31,720 bases of DNA from CAZLFA01 sp964558665 (GTDB lineage Bacteria; Desulfobacterota; Syntrophia; Syntrophales; PHBD01). Every line of letters begins with the position of its first letter. Positions within the stretch are counted from its first letter, which is position 1. Below the pieces are notes generated by a model, which was given only the letters and a program-made list of their open reading frames with translations, ran no database searches and was not told the origin of the DNA. Both the position numbers and the translations under genes were made by a program. Positions 1 to 8,851 of the stretch are shown here, piece after piece. The DNA is taken from positions 1-31,720 of the forward strand of contig CAZLFA010000049.1 of assembly GCA_964558665.1 (NCBI GenBank), in the 5' to 3' direction.

Positions 1-175
1 AATTGGTCTCATTAGTTATTTAACAACAATCTTTCAGGTATCTTGGACAGTAATGTGTAAAAATATTAAATGGTGTCCAGAGTAAAAAACTGTTTACTGC
101 CTATCGGGAAACCCGGAATGCTGAAACTTTCGGTTTCCGGATTAAAACTATTAACATTCGGGATGATTTCCGTTG

Positions 176-204
176 TTGACATGAATCAGCGTGGCGCTTA
201 TATA
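176..204 (+). promoter_or_regulatory. Putative sigma-70 promoter of the vgrG cassette
   Basis: A consensus -35 TTGACA (176-181), a 17-bp spacer and a -10-like TATATA (199-204) precede vgrG. A strong Shine-Dalgarno (GAGAGGGG) ends 4 bases before the ATG at 267. Nothing else in 1-175 could be assigned. This is the only good promoter seen for the five co-directional genes up to 7504, so they probably form one operon. Confidence 0.6.
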
Positions 205-266
205 TCTCTCTGAATAAAATCAGGTCCGCATTTTGAAAACAATCTGAAGGAAAAGAGAGGGGCATC

Positions 267-2858
267 ATGAACTATCTTACAGAAAGAAAGTATTCCTTCT
301 TATCAGACGCCCTGCCGCATGACACCTTCGCCGTGGTTGCTTTTACCGGCGAAGAAGGGCTCTCCAAACCCTACCGCTTCGACATCAAACTGGTTACGCA
401 AAAGGCTGACATCGATCTGGATGCAGTGATGGAGGTGATGGCAAAACTGATCATCCATCGCGAGGAAGGAGGCGACATCTCCTTCAACGGCATTCTTGCC
501 TCCTTCGAACAGCAGCAGGAGGTGGACGGCTACGTTTTCTATCAGGCCGCTCTGGTGCCCCGGCTGTGGTGGCTTTCCTTAACCCATCACAATCAGGTAT
601 TCCTCGATCAATCGGTGAAGGAGATCGTGGAGGCCGTGCTGAAGGACGGAGGATTGGCGTCTCTGGACTTTGAATTCCGCCTTCAGGGCGACTTTGCCCC
701 CCAGGAGTATGTCTGCCAGTACGCCGAAAGTCATCTCGACTTCATCGGGCGGTGGCTCGCCCGGGAAGGCATATACTACTATTTCGATCAGACCGAACAT
801 GGGGAGCGGGTTGTTTTTACCGACACGGTCATCGCCCATCGCACCAGCCCGCTCGGATCAGACCTGATTTTCGCGCCGCCGAGCGGCTTGAACGCCATGC
901 ATGCCGGTGAATCCGTGCAGAATATTATATGCCGCCAGCACCAGTTGCCTAAAAGCGTTCTTCTCAAGGATTACAATTACCGGAAGCCTACGCTGGAAAT
1001 TACCGGCAGCGCCGAAGTGGACCCCAAGGGCCGCGGTGAACGGTTCATTTACGGCGAGCATTTCAGGACGCCGGAGGAGGGGAACCGCCTGGCGCATATC
1101 AGGGCACAGGAGCTGCTGTGCCGCAAGCGGGAATTCATCGGCGAGAGCACCGTGCCCTATATCTCACCGGGATTTACGTTCGCGATGCAGCGCCACTATC
1201 GCGACAGTTTCAACCGGAAGTATCTGACCATCGAGATGACCCACGCAGGAACTCAGACCGGTTATCTCATTTCCGGTATCCAGAATATTCTCTCGGAAAG
1301 AGAGCTGACCGTTTCCTACAGCAACCAGTTTAACGCCATCCCGGACAATGTTCAGTTCCGTCCGCCGATAACATCCGAGCCGCCGAAGATCACCGGAACT
1401 CTCAATGCCAAGATCGACGCCGAAGGCACGGGTGAATATGCCGAACTGGACAGTCAGGGGCGCTACAAGGTGCTTTTGCCCTTCGACAAATCGGGGCGCA
1501 AGGACGGCAGGGGGTCAACCTGGCTGCGAATGGCCCAGCCCTATGCCGGAGCGGATCATGGCATGCACTTTCCCCTGCACAAAGGGACAGAGGTGCTGCT
1601 GACATTTATAGACGGCAACCCGGACCGCCCCATCATTCAGTCGGCTGTGCCCAACCCGGACACGCCGAGTGTTATTAACGATGCCACCCAGACCACCAGC
1701 CGCATCAAGACGGCATCGGGCCACCAACTGGTGATGGGAGACAAGGCCGGCAAAGAGTCTGTAGGCCTCTTCCGGTCAAACGGTGCCGGAGACGGAAGCT
1801 GGGTGTGGATGGGCAAACGGAGCCCTGAAGCCTATGAAGTGGTGTCCAAAGGAAACAAACAGGAAGTTACCTGTGGTCAGAACAACGAGATCGTGCTTGG
1901 TTCCGAAACCAGTGTAGTTATAGGAGCAAAGATGGATGTAAATATCGGCTCGGTGTCAGAGGCTACCATAGCCGAAAAGTTTACCCTGGATATTGCCGAT
2001 TCCATGGAAATCAAACATGGCGCCCATCTGGAATTCGGCGAAAACACGGAAATGGTCCATAAGACGACAGAAGTGACGGGTGTTGATGAGGTGACCATAA
2101 AGTCCGGGGTGACTGCCCCGAAGAAGCTCTTGATAAGTGGTACAAGTAAAACTTTAGGCATTTTGGGTGCTGCGGTGTCGGCCGGTCTGGCCGCCGCCAG
2201 CGGCAGTCTGGCGGGCGTCCCGTTTCCTGAAGAGGAAAAAGACGCAGGTGTTCATGGGCAGTTGTGGACAAGTCTCGGTATCTGCGCTGCGGGCATCGCC
2301 GGTCAGGTCCTTGCCTCGAAGCTGCTTTTGCGAAAGATCAAAACGGCGATCGATGATCCTTATTCGAGGATTATACTGAACTCACTCGGCATCACAATTC
2401 ACGCGTTGCCGGCAGCCGGAGCCGGAATACAATTGGGCATCGGCAAGGATGTAAACATGACAACCTCAGCCATCAACATCACCCCGGGAACCGGATCGGC
2501 TGAGACAATAACAATCGAAAAAAAACAAGGCGGGAAAATTACCGTCTTCGATAAAGGCGTCACAATAGAAAAATCCGGCGGCGCGAAGATCGAAATTGCC
2601 ACGGCTACCGGTGGCGATGCGGATAATATCGTGCTGACCAAAGGCAACGGCAAGGTTGTCGTCAAGGATGGCACGATTGAGGTGACAACGGGCGGCGGCA
2701 AGCTTACTGTGGCATCAGCCTCCGTTAAGATGGAAAAGGATGGTAAATCGGTTTCCGTAGATGGCAGTAGTATTAAGATGTCGTTTGGTGGAAGTACTGA
2801 GGTAGCACTGAGTTCAGCATCGGCAGATGTGAAAGGAAATGTCATCAAGCTCGGATAA
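267..2858 (+). CDS. vgrG: Type VI secretion spike protein VgrG (TssI) with hydrophobic C-terminal insertion
   Basis: 863 aa. The trimeric spike at the tip of the T6SS tube, which punctures the target membrane and carries cargo. Residues ~5-340 match the gp27-like hub (YxFDI near the N-terminus, an FxxRWLAREGIYYYF-type block around 160-175). Residues ~375-460 form the gp5-like OB fold (GRYKVLLPFD, then GNPDRPIIQSAVPN). The TASGHQLVMGD segment near 485 starts the DUF2345/beta-helix needle, ending in repetitive polar beta-rich sequence (~730-863). Unusual: residues 630-653 and 666-688 are two hydrophobic Ala/Gly/Leu-rich stretches inside the needle region, which a standard VgrG lacks. The start is supported by a strong ribosome binding site and a promoter. 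The following genes are typical VgrG accessory genes. Identity is certain; the role of the insertion is unknown. Confidence 0.95.
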   Translation: MNYLTERKYSFLSDALPHDTFAVVAFTGEEGLSKPYRFDIKLVTQKADIDLDAVMEVMAKLIIHREEGGDISFNGILASFEQQQEVDGYVFYQAALVPRLWWLSLTHHNQVFLDQSVKEIVEAVLKDGGLASLDFEFRLQGDFAPQEYVCQYAESHLDFIGRWLAREGIYYYFDQTEHGERVVFTDTVIAHRTSPLGSDLIFAPPSGLNAMHAGESVQNIICRQHQLPKSVLLKDYNYRKPTLEITGSAEVDPKGRGERFIYGEHFRTPEEGNRLAHIRAQELLCRKREFIGESTVPYISPGFTFAMQRHYRDSFNRKYLTIEMTHAGTQTGYLISGIQNILSERELTVSYSNQFNAIPDNVQFRPPITSEPPKITGTLNAKIDAEGTGEYAELDSQGRYKVLLPFDKSGRKDGRGSTWLRMAQPYAGADHGMHFPLHKGTEVLLTFIDGNPDRPIIQSAVPNPDTPSVINDATQTTSRIKTASGHQLVMGDKAGKESVGLFRSNGAGDGSWVWMGKRSPEAYEVVSKGNKQEVTCGQNNEIVLGSETSVVIGAKMDVNIGSVSEATIAEKFTLDIADSMEIKHGAHLEFGENTEMVHKTTEVTGVDEVTIKSGVTAPKKLLISGTSKTLGILGAAVSAGLAAASGSLAGVPFPEEEKDAGVHGQLWTSLGICAAGIAGQVLASKLLLRKIKTAIDDPYSRIILNSLGITIHALPAAGAGIQLGIGKDVNMTTSAINITPGTGSAETITIEKKQGGKITVFDKGVTIEKSGGAKIEIATATGGDADNIVLTKGNGKVVVKDGTIEVTTGGGKLTVASASVKMEKDGKSVSVDGSSIKMSFGGSTEVALSSASADVKGNVIKLG

Positions 2859-2950
2859 GTGGTCTCAGGCAACTGAGGCTTCGGCGGCTGTGGCTTCCGG
2901 ATCGGCATTCGGCAGCACTTTAGATATAAACAAACCCTGAAATAGTCAGC

Positions 2951-5509
2951 ATGAAGATCATCAAACCGCAGAATCTGGGTATCCTCTTCAAAGGCTGTGT
3001 GCTCAACAGGCAGCCCTGCCTTTCTGTCTCCGCCTGCGCCTGCTTTTCCCTGGATACGACCATCTCCGACCGCCTCATCGCCGATAACGACATGTGGCCT
3101 GTTATCGAACAGGCCTTGATGCCGGACGAGGTCTTCGACCTCGGCTTTCCCAAGCTGCACGGAGAATTTCTGGTCTATGGGAGCGCCTTCTCGCCGAAGC
3201 CGGTCCGGGGTCTGGAAGTGCAGGTTCACGTCGGCGATCTGACGAAAACCCTGTCGGTTATCGGGAACCGCGTCTGGAAGCTCCATGCTTCCGGAGAACC
3301 GGAACCGTTCACCTCCATGCCGATCCATTACGGGAATGCATTCGGCGGGCCGGATTACGCGAAAAACCCTCTGGGAAAAGGCGCTATTCCCGATAAAGCA
3401 GGGATTCGCCCGGTGCCCAACGTTCAGGACCCCCGCCATCTTGTCCTGTCACCCGACGACACTCCTGCTCCGGCCGGTTTCACCGCATACCCGCTGACAT
3501 GGCCGCAGCGCCTGCGCCATCTGGGAAAGGTGGGCGATCAATGGCTGCTTGAAGACTGGCCGCATCTACCCGCGGATACGAACGGCGAATTATTCAGCGC
3601 CGCCCCGGATGACCAGCGCCTGCGGGGCTTCTTTACGGGCAGTGAAAAGATCGAAATACGCAACATGCACCCGGAGAAGTCCGTCATCTCCTCTGTGCTG
3701 CCGTCCCTTCGCGCCCGTGTTTTCGTGAACCAGCAGAGCGGTAATAAGGATACTTTCCGGGAGGTCCCCTGCCGTGCCGAGACCCTCTGGCTTTTTCCCG
3801 ACCGCGAGGTCGGCATCATCCTCTATCGGGGGACCGTCGCCACAGCGGACGAAGAATATGAGGATATCCTCCAGCTCTACGCTCAGTGGGAGTCCCTGAG
3901 CGATCCGCCGCAGCCGGTCGAGACCTATGAGCGCCGCTTCCGGGAAGAACTCGCGCCGCCCGCCCCGCAGGAAACCGCCGTCCCGCCTGAGGCAAAGCCC
4001 GCGCCGGAACCGGCCGCCGCCCCTGTCCAGGTTCCGCCGCCTGCACCTGAGATGCCTCCCGAAACGGCTGCCCTCCTGAAGGAAGTTCAGGATTTCGAAA
4101 ACAAAACAATGGATGTGTTAAAGAAATCCGGGATCGATCCGGAAACGGCGCTTAAGCAAATTCCCCCTGCCAAGGGAGGAGCGGCAGCCGGTTCTCTGGA
4201 AGAACTGGGACTGGCCTTGGCGGCGCTGGAAATGCAGCTTGCCGACTTCATGAAGAAATTCAATATTACCGAGGCCGAGGTTGCGAAGATGACGGCCCCG
4301 AAGCCGCAGGCGCCCGCGCCGTTGGCCGACGAGATGATTGCCGCTCTGCGGAAGGCGGGTATCAATAAGCCGGAAATCGAGGCTCAGTTCAAGGAAACGG
4401 AAAAGATGCTCAAGGAAACGACGGCCGCCATTGACAATCTGAAAAAGGAACTCGCTGCCGTTGCGGCTCCTCCTGAGCCGCCTCCGGAAACGCCACCTCC
4501 ACCCCCTCCCGCGGGAGTTGTGCCGACCATAGAGGAAGTAATGGCAAAATATGAAAAAGGGGAACCCCTGGGTGGAATGGACCTTACAGGTCTCGATTTC
4601 TCCGGCCGGCAGATGCCCGGCGCAGATTTCTCCGATACCGTGCTTGCCGGCGCAAGCTTCCGGCAGGCAAAGCTGCCGAATGCCGTCTTCCGGGAGGCTG
4701 TTCTCAAAGATGCGGATTTCAGCGAAGCGGACCTCACCGGAAGCAGTCTGGAAAAGGCCGATGCATCCGGAGGCCGTTTTGCAAAGGCTAAGCTTGAGGG
4801 AGCGAATCTGGCCGGCGCCGATTTCACCGGCGCTGATTTTACAGAGGCGGTGATGTCCGGAGTTGGCGCTGTGGGGACGACCTTTGAAAATGCCGTTATG
4901 GAGGGGATTCTGGCGCATAAAATGTCTGCACCGGGAACTCTTTTCACGGGAGCGAACCTGGCGGATGCCGACTTTGCCTTCGCGGATTTGAGGGATGCGG
5001 ATTTTTCCGGAGCTTTGCTCTCCGATTGCATCCTGGGTGGGGCCATGGCTGCCGGATTGCGACTCAGCGGGGCCACAGGGGAGCGGTGCCGGTTCGGCGG
5101 ATGCTGCCTTTCCGGATCGCGGGCCGATGAAACAACGGTCTTGAATGACTCCCGTTTTTTTGGTGTAGATCTGAGAGATGCCTGCTGGGAGGGGGCCCGC
5201 CTTCCCCGAGCCCAGATGACCGAAGCGAAGTTGGATCGCGCCGATTTCAGCAAATGCGACCTGACCAGCGCCACTCTTATTCTGGCAACGGCGCGGGAAA
5301 CAAAGTTTGCGCAGGCCGATCTGACCTATGCAAACCTTGCCGGCATCAACCTCTTCAAAGGCTCCCTCCGGAAGGCGAATCTCACACGCACGGATCTGAG
5401 GATGTCCAACCTCTACGGCGTGGACTTTTACAGGGCCAGACTGTCCAAGAACGCCCTGGCAGGGGCAAACATCAAAAGAACGCTGCTGCATCTCAGGAAG
5501 ACGCCATGA
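2951..5509 (+). CDS. DUF2169 adaptor domain fused to pentapeptide repeats
   Basis: 852 aa in three parts. Residues 1-~320 match DUF2169 (start MKIIKPQNLG, later HYGNAFGG), a family known as a T6SS adaptor that loads effectors onto VgrG/PAAR spikes. Residues ~325-540 are Pro/Ala-rich linkers (runs of PAPEP, PPPPPP) alternating with charged helical segments likely to form coiled coils. Residues ~540-850 are pentapeptide repeats of the A(D/N)L/F-x-x type, expected to fold into a right-handed quadrilateral beta-helix. The ATG at 2951 fits the family N-terminus but has no recognisable Shine-Dalgarno, so translation may depend on the upstream gene 92 bp away. Its stop overlaps the next start by 4 bases (ATGA at 5506-5509). 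Adaptor function is inferred from family and position. The pentapeptide part could be structural, or a cargo or immunity module. Confidence 0.9.
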   Translation: MKIIKPQNLGILFKGCVLNRQPCLSVSACACFSLDTTISDRLIADNDMWPVIEQALMPDEVFDLGFPKLHGEFLVYGSAFSPKPVRGLEVQVHVGDLTKTLSVIGNRVWKLHASGEPEPFTSMPIHYGNAFGGPDYAKNPLGKGAIPDKAGIRPVPNVQDPRHLVLSPDDTPAPAGFTAYPLTWPQRLRHLGKVGDQWLLEDWPHLPADTNGELFSAAPDDQRLRGFFTGSEKIEIRNMHPEKSVISSVLPSLRARVFVNQQSGNKDTFREVPCRAETLWLFPDREVGIILYRGTVATADEEYEDILQLYAQWESLSDPPQPVETYERRFREELAPPAPQETAVPPEAKPAPEPAAAPVQVPPPAPEMPPETAALLKEVQDFENKTMDVLKKSGIDPETALKQIPPAKGGAAAGSLEELGLALAALEMQLADFMKKFNITEAEVAKMTAPKPQAPAPLADEMIAALRKAGINKPEIEAQFKETEKMLKETTAAIDNLKKELAAVAAPPEPPPETPPPPPPAGVVPTIEEVMAKYEKGEPLGGMDLTGLDFSGRQMPGADFSDTVLAGASFRQAKLPNAVFREAVLKDADFSEADLTGSSLEKADASGGRFAKAKLEGANLAGADFTGADFTEAVMSGVGAVGTTFENAVMEGILAHKMSAPGTLFTGANLADADFAFADLRDADFSGALLSDCILGGAMAAGLRLSGATGERCRFGGCCLSGSRADETTVLNDSRFFGVDLRDACWEGARLPRAQMTEAKLDRADFSKCDLTSATLILATARETKFAQADLTYANLAGINLFKGSLRKANLTRTDLRMSNLYGVDFYRARLSKNALAGANIKRTLLHLRKTP

Positions 5510-6462
5510 ACATTGTGGAACTGCTGGCACAGATCAAAAGAGACGGAAGGCTCAGCGATGCCGACCTGAGCGGGATTTCCCTGGCTTATCAGGATTTGTC
5601 GGGTGTTGTTCTGGAGCGCGTGCGGCTTCATGGAGCGGATCTCTCCGGTGCCAAACTGGGAGCAAGCACCCTGATCGGCGTCGATCTTTCACAAACTCTT
5701 CTGGAGGAAGCGGACTTCACGGACGCGAAATTGACGGAGGTCGATCTTTCCCTGGCAAAATGCAGGAATGCCTGTTTCGTCCGCACCGACTTTTATCAGT
5801 GCAGTTTCAGCGCCGTCGATCTGACAGGTGCGGATATGACGCGCGCCTGGGCCGGCGGCAGCGATTTTACCGGCGCAGTATTCAACGGAACGAATCTGAC
5901 CAAGGCGTTTCTTGTGGAGAGCGGACTTGAAAAACAGCGTTTCCCCGGATGTATCCTCCATTTGACGCTTTTTGACAAAAGCCGGATGGCAGGAGCGGAT
6001 TTTTCCGGCGCCGATCTCCGCCAGACCAGTTTCGCAGGCGCGTCCCTGGCGGAAGCCCGGTTTGCCGGAGCAAAGGGCAGATATGTGAATTGCGGCGGGA
6101 TCGAAGCGCCCGGGGCAGACTTCTCGGGAGCCATACTGTTCATGGCACGCTTCAGCAAAGCCGGCCTGAAAGGAGCGAAGTTCAGCCAATCACGCATCGA
6201 GCAGTCTCTGTTCAGCGAGGCTGTCCTCGATGGTTGCAATTTTCAAAAGGCCAGTCTTCCCTATTGCGATTTTTCCCACGCTGTTGTCACTGCCGCCGAC
6301 TTTTCCGGCGCCCGTCTGCGCCGCGCAAATTTTCACGGCGTAGAGAGAAAAACGGCCGTATGGGACGGTGCCTACACGGAAACCATCTACAAAACCGACC
6401 CCGATCTCCAGGAAGCGGAGAAGTGGGTCGCCCCATTCAAGAACATCACACAGGAGCATTGA
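5506..6462 (+). CDS. Pentapeptide repeat protein of the T6SS spike cassette
   Basis: 318 aa. The frame stays open upstream to 5254, but the start at 5506 is chosen because it overlaps the previous stop as ATGA and has AGGAAG upstream. After a short helix (MNIVELLAQIK), nearly the whole protein is pentapeptide repeats (ADLSG, ADFSG, ANF and similar), so it should form one long beta-helix. No signal peptide, membrane segment or catalytic motif is visible. It is similar in style to the C-terminal third of the preceding protein, which suggests an ancestral duplication. In related cassettes a pentapeptide protein commonly sits between DUF2169 and DUF3540 genes; its exact job (spike accessory, chaperone or cargo) is not known to me. 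The next gene begins 2 bases after its stop. Confidence 0.88.
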   Translation: MNIVELLAQIKRDGRLSDADLSGISLAYQDLSGVVLERVRLHGADLSGAKLGASTLIGVDLSQTLLEEADFTDAKLTEVDLSLAKCRNACFVRTDFYQCSFSAVDLTGADMTRAWAGGSDFTGAVFNGTNLTKAFLVESGLEKQRFPGCILHLTLFDKSRMAGADFSGADLRQTSFAGASLAEARFAGAKGRYVNCGGIEAPGADFSGAILFMARFSKAGLKGAKFSQSRIEQSLFSEAVLDGCNFQKASLPYCDFSHAVVTAADFSGARLRRANFHGVERKTAVWDGAYTETIYKTDPDLQEAEKWVAPFKNITQEH

Positions 6463-6464
6463 AA

Positions 6465-7091
6465 ATGAATAAAATGCTGGCTCTCAAGCGTCATGACCTT
6501 CCATTGGAAGCGTCTCTCTTTTATGCCCGGGTGGATGAGGAAAAGCAGGGCGGCTATGCCGTATGCCTCGATGACGGCCGGATTCTTTTCGCGCAGCGGG
6601 CCGCAGGCTGCCTGCTGGTGCCGGAAGCGGGAGACGAGGTTCTTGTTGCCGCGGGAGCGGGGAAGACGTTCATTCTCAGCGTTCTTGCCCGGCAGGAGGA
6701 TGCGGGAAGAATCGCCCTGCCCGGCAGGAGCTCCATCGAAGGGGACGAAGTCACCCTCACCGGCCGCCGCGGTGTATCCCTGGAGGCTCCAAAGATTTCT
6801 CTGACCGGAATCCTGGGAGAAGCGAGTTTCAGAGGACTGAGCCTGTTTTCCCGCTGGTGCGATGTGCGGGCGGAACGGATTGCCTCCGTCGCGGAGATAT
6901 GGAACCGGACGATCGGCCGCCTCTCCGAGCGGATTCGGGACAGCTACCGCACAATCGAGAACACGGAGCAGACGAAGGCGGGAAGAATAAGAACAATTGT
7001 AAAGGAACGCTTTTCCGTCGCGTCGAAACACGCCGACCTGAACGCGGAAGAAGAAGTCAAACTGGACGGCAAAAAAATCCACATCGGATAG
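6465..7091 (+). CDS. DUF3540 family protein of the T6SS spike cassette
   Basis: 208 aa, start MNKMLALKRH at 6465 with GGAG nine bases upstream; the frame is open further upstream but overlaps the pentapeptide gene. The N-terminal half is beta-rich (YAVCLDDGRILFAQRAAGCLLVPEAGDEVLV), resembling an OB-like or VgrG-needle-like fold. The middle contains short repeating beta strands (IEGDEVTLTG, VSLEAPKISLTG), and the C-terminal part is a long charged helix (~125-180) followed by another short strand set. This layout is typical of DUF3540, found next to vgrG/DUF2169/DUF4150. Function is unknown; a role in spike assembly or cargo docking is inferred only from gene order. Confidence 0.85.
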   Translation: MNKMLALKRHDLPLEASLFYARVDEEKQGGYAVCLDDGRILFAQRAAGCLLVPEAGDEVLVAAGAGKTFILSVLARQEDAGRIALPGRSSIEGDEVTLTGRRGVSLEAPKISLTGILGEASFRGLSLFSRWCDVRAERIASVAEIWNRTIGRLSERIRDSYRTIENTEQTKAGRIRTIVKERFSVASKHADLNAEEEVKLDGKKIHIG

Positions 7092-7108
7092 AAGGAGAGG
7101 GTACTGCC

Positions 7109-7504
7109 ATGTTCGCCGCCACGATAGAAAAGGGTCAGGTCTTCGCCATGCCAGATGTCTGCCAGACGCCAGCGCCTCCGGGTCCGCCCGTCCCGATCCC
7201 TTATCCCAACACAGGTATGACGCAGATGGGCAATCCGACCGCCAAGAAGGTCATGATAAACGGCTCTCCCGCCCTGACCAAGGCGTCCAAGATCCAGCCC
7301 ACCAACGGCGATCAGGTCGGAGTCAACCAGGGTGTGGTCTCCGGGAAGATCATGGGGGCCGCGGAATTCATCCAGGGCAGCACGAAGGTGAAGATCGAAG
7401 GCAACCCGGCCGTCTACATGGGGAATCCTACCAAGCAGAACGACGGCAACGCCGTCGGCTCTCACATCCAGCCGTCCCAGAACAAGGTCATGATCATGGG
7501 CTGA
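7109..7504 (+). CDS. DUF4150 PAAR-like spike tip protein
   Basis: 131 aa, start at 7109 preceded by GGAGAGGG; the upstream extension of the frame overlaps the previous gene. The sequence has the DUF4150 pattern: CxTPxPPGPPVPIPYPNTG near residues 18-37, then VMINGSPALTKAS, a GDQVGVNQGVVSG block and a closing KVKIEGNPAVYMGNPT. PAAR-like proteins cap the VgrG trimer with a sharp cone and often carry a toxin domain or recruit one. Here the protein stops right after the cone domain, so it has no fused toxin. It is the last gene of the cassette; the next gene, hisC, is convergent with only 22 bp between stops, and no separate effector or immunity gene follows. Confidence 0.9.
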   Translation: MFAATIEKGQVFAMPDVCQTPAPPGPPVPIPYPNTGMTQMGNPTAKKVMINGSPALTKASKIQPTNGDQVGVNQGVVSGKIMGAAEFIQGSTKVKIEGNPAVYMGNPTKQNDGNAVGSHIQPSQNKVMIMG

Positions 7505-7526
7505 GGATGCCGGTAATCATGCTTGT

Positions 7527-8594
7527 TTATGCTGGAGCCGCTATCACCTTTATCACTTCCAGAAAACGGTCCATTTCCTCATCAGTCCCGACAGTAACCC
7601 TGATGAAGTTTTCGATCTTCGGTTTATTGAAATAGCGGACAAGGATGCCTTCTTCCCGCAGCCTCTGGAACAGCAAGTTTCCGGGGCATTTTTTGCTGCC
7701 GGTAAATATGAAGTTCGTCTGCGAAGGGATCACGTTGAAATCCATTTCCGCAAGCCGGGCGGACACACGTTCGCGGGTCTTGATAATCCTTGATCTTGTC
7801 TCCTGAAAATAGCCGTCGTCCCTGATAGCCTCCCTGGCGCCGGCCAGGGCAAGGCGGTCAACGGTGTATGAATTAATCGAATCCTTGACCCGGACTATTC
7901 CTTCGATCAGTTCTTCGCTGCCCAGGGCGTATCCCACCCGCAGTCCCGCCAGCGAATGCGATTTGGACATGGTCTTGATAATCAGCAGATTAGAATAATT
8001 GTCAATCAGCTTTACCGCGGACTCGCCGCCGAAGTCTGCATAGGCCTCATCAACGATGACCACGCTGTTTTCGTTCCGGCTGAGGACGGCTTCAATGGTT
8101 TTTGCGGCAACGCCTATGCCGGTTGGCGCATTGGGATTGGCAATGATGATCCCGCCGTTTTCCCGGTAATACTCTTCCTCGGGAATATTGAATTCCTCAT
8201 CCACAGGAATAAGGCGGTAGCCGATGTTGAAAAATTCTGCGTAAACAGGATAAAAACTGTAGGTTATATCGGCAAAGAGAATAGGCTTTCCCGCCGGTTC
8301 AAAGAAGGCCGGGAAGGAAAACGCCAGCAGTTCGTCGGAGCCGTTCCCGGCATAAACATTGTTTTTCCGGAGGCCGTAGTATCCGGCAATGGTTTCTCTC
8401 AGTTCATCTTCCGTGGGGTCCGGATAAAGCCGCAATGTTTCATCCGCCGCGCTCTTTATTGCCTCGATCACCCGCGGAGAAGGGGGATAGGGATTTTCGT
8501 TGGTGTTGAGTTTGATGTATTTCCGATCCCTCGGCTGTTCTCCGGGGGTGTAGGGAACAATATTACTCACTGTCCTGCTCCAGTATCTGCTCAT
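7527..8594 (-). CDS. hisC: Histidinol-phosphate aminotransferase
   Basis: 355 aa, normal length for HisC. This PLP enzyme converts imidazole-acetol phosphate and glutamate to histidinol phosphate in histidine synthesis. Visible fold-type I signatures: LNTNENPYPPSP near residue 30, AGNGSDELL around 80, NPNAPTG around 150, VDEAYADF around 175, and the PLP lysine K211 in TMSKSHSLAGLRVG. No other his genes are nearby, so it is a detached copy, or serves another aromatic or imidazole substrate. Its start lies 28 bp from the edge of a palindromic repeat copy, and the best promoter candidate is inside that repeat. Only a weak AGGCGG ribosome site is seen. Confidence 0.93.
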   Translation of the reverse strand: MSRYWSRTVSNIVPYTPGEQPRDRKYIKLNTNENPYPPSPRVIEAIKSAADETLRLYPDPTEDELRETIAGYYGLRKNNVYAGNGSDELLAFSFPAFFEPAGKPILFADITYSFYPVYAEFFNIGYRLIPVDEEFNIPEEEYYRENGGIIIANPNAPTGIGVAAKTIEAVLSRNENSVVIVDEAYADFGGESAVKLIDNYSNLLIIKTMSKSHSLAGLRVGYALGSEELIEGIVRVKDSINSYTVDRLALAGAREAIRDDGYFQETRSRIIKTRERVSARLAEMDFNVIPSQTNFIFTGSKKCPGNLLFQRLREEGILVRYFNKPKIENFIRVTVGTDEEMDRFLEVIKVIAAPA

Positions 8595-8621
8595 GACAAA
8601 AATCCGCCTTTTGGGTATTTA

Positions 8622-8802
8622 TTAACCCAGATTACGCAATAGAACGTATAGGCGCTTGGATAAGTGAATATTATCCTGGTCGAAGGGATTTTCAAGCGGC
8701 GAATCAAATATTTTTCTTGTGAAAAATATTCTGAGCCGCGGAAAGCCCCTTTGACCAGGATGACAAATGGTATTACTTTTCTTATCGCGTAATCTGGGTT
8801 AA
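8622..8802. repeat. Palindromic dispersed repeat, copy A (MITE-like, full length)
   Basis: About 181 bp with terminal inverted repeats: left TTAACCCAGATTACGCAATA, right ending TCGCGTAATCTGGGTTAA. The whole element is an imperfect palindrome. CCTGGTC pairs with GACCAGG, GCGGCG faces CCGC, and the centre is AATATTTTTC-TTGT-GAAAAATATT (10-bp stem, 4-base loop). TTAA is present at both outer ends and may be part of the target site. No transposase is encoded; short reading frames across it are incidental. Copies B (8852), C (11253), D (24256) and E (29425) are related. Confidence 0.85.
8668..8695 (-). promoter_or_regulatory. Promoter-like sequence inside repeat copy A, facing hisC
   Basis: Read on the minus strand: TTGAAA (8695-8690), 16-bp spacer, TAATAT (8673-8668). 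A start near 8661 would give hisC a ~65-base leader. The same TTGAAA-16-TAATAT arrangement occurs in copies B (8896-8923) and C (11297-11324), and in weaker form in copy E. Because the copies are homologous, this conservation is not independent evidence. Confidence 0.45.
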
Positions 8803-8851
8803 TCGGTCTGCAAAATAGAATATATTTGCGGGAATTTCTATCCTTATTTTT

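Noticed and set aside
117..146. Similarity to 24287-24316 (23 of 30 bases)
   Set aside because: Both contain GCTGAA and TTTCCGGAT, but the match is short, ungapped only by eye, and not seen elsewhere in the window.
2399..3439. Minus-strand open frame of 346 codons
   Set aside because: It is antisense to the end of vgrG and the DUF2169 start, both of which have clear family matches; its product has no recognisable domain.
4118..5530. Minus-strand open frame of 470 codons
   Set aside because: Antisense shadow of the pentapeptide region; the repetitive GC-rich codons keep several frames open.
4550..6350. CRISPR-like or tandem DNA repeat
   Set aside because: The periodicity comes from 15-base pentapeptide codon units with no constant repeat/spacer pattern; it is coding.
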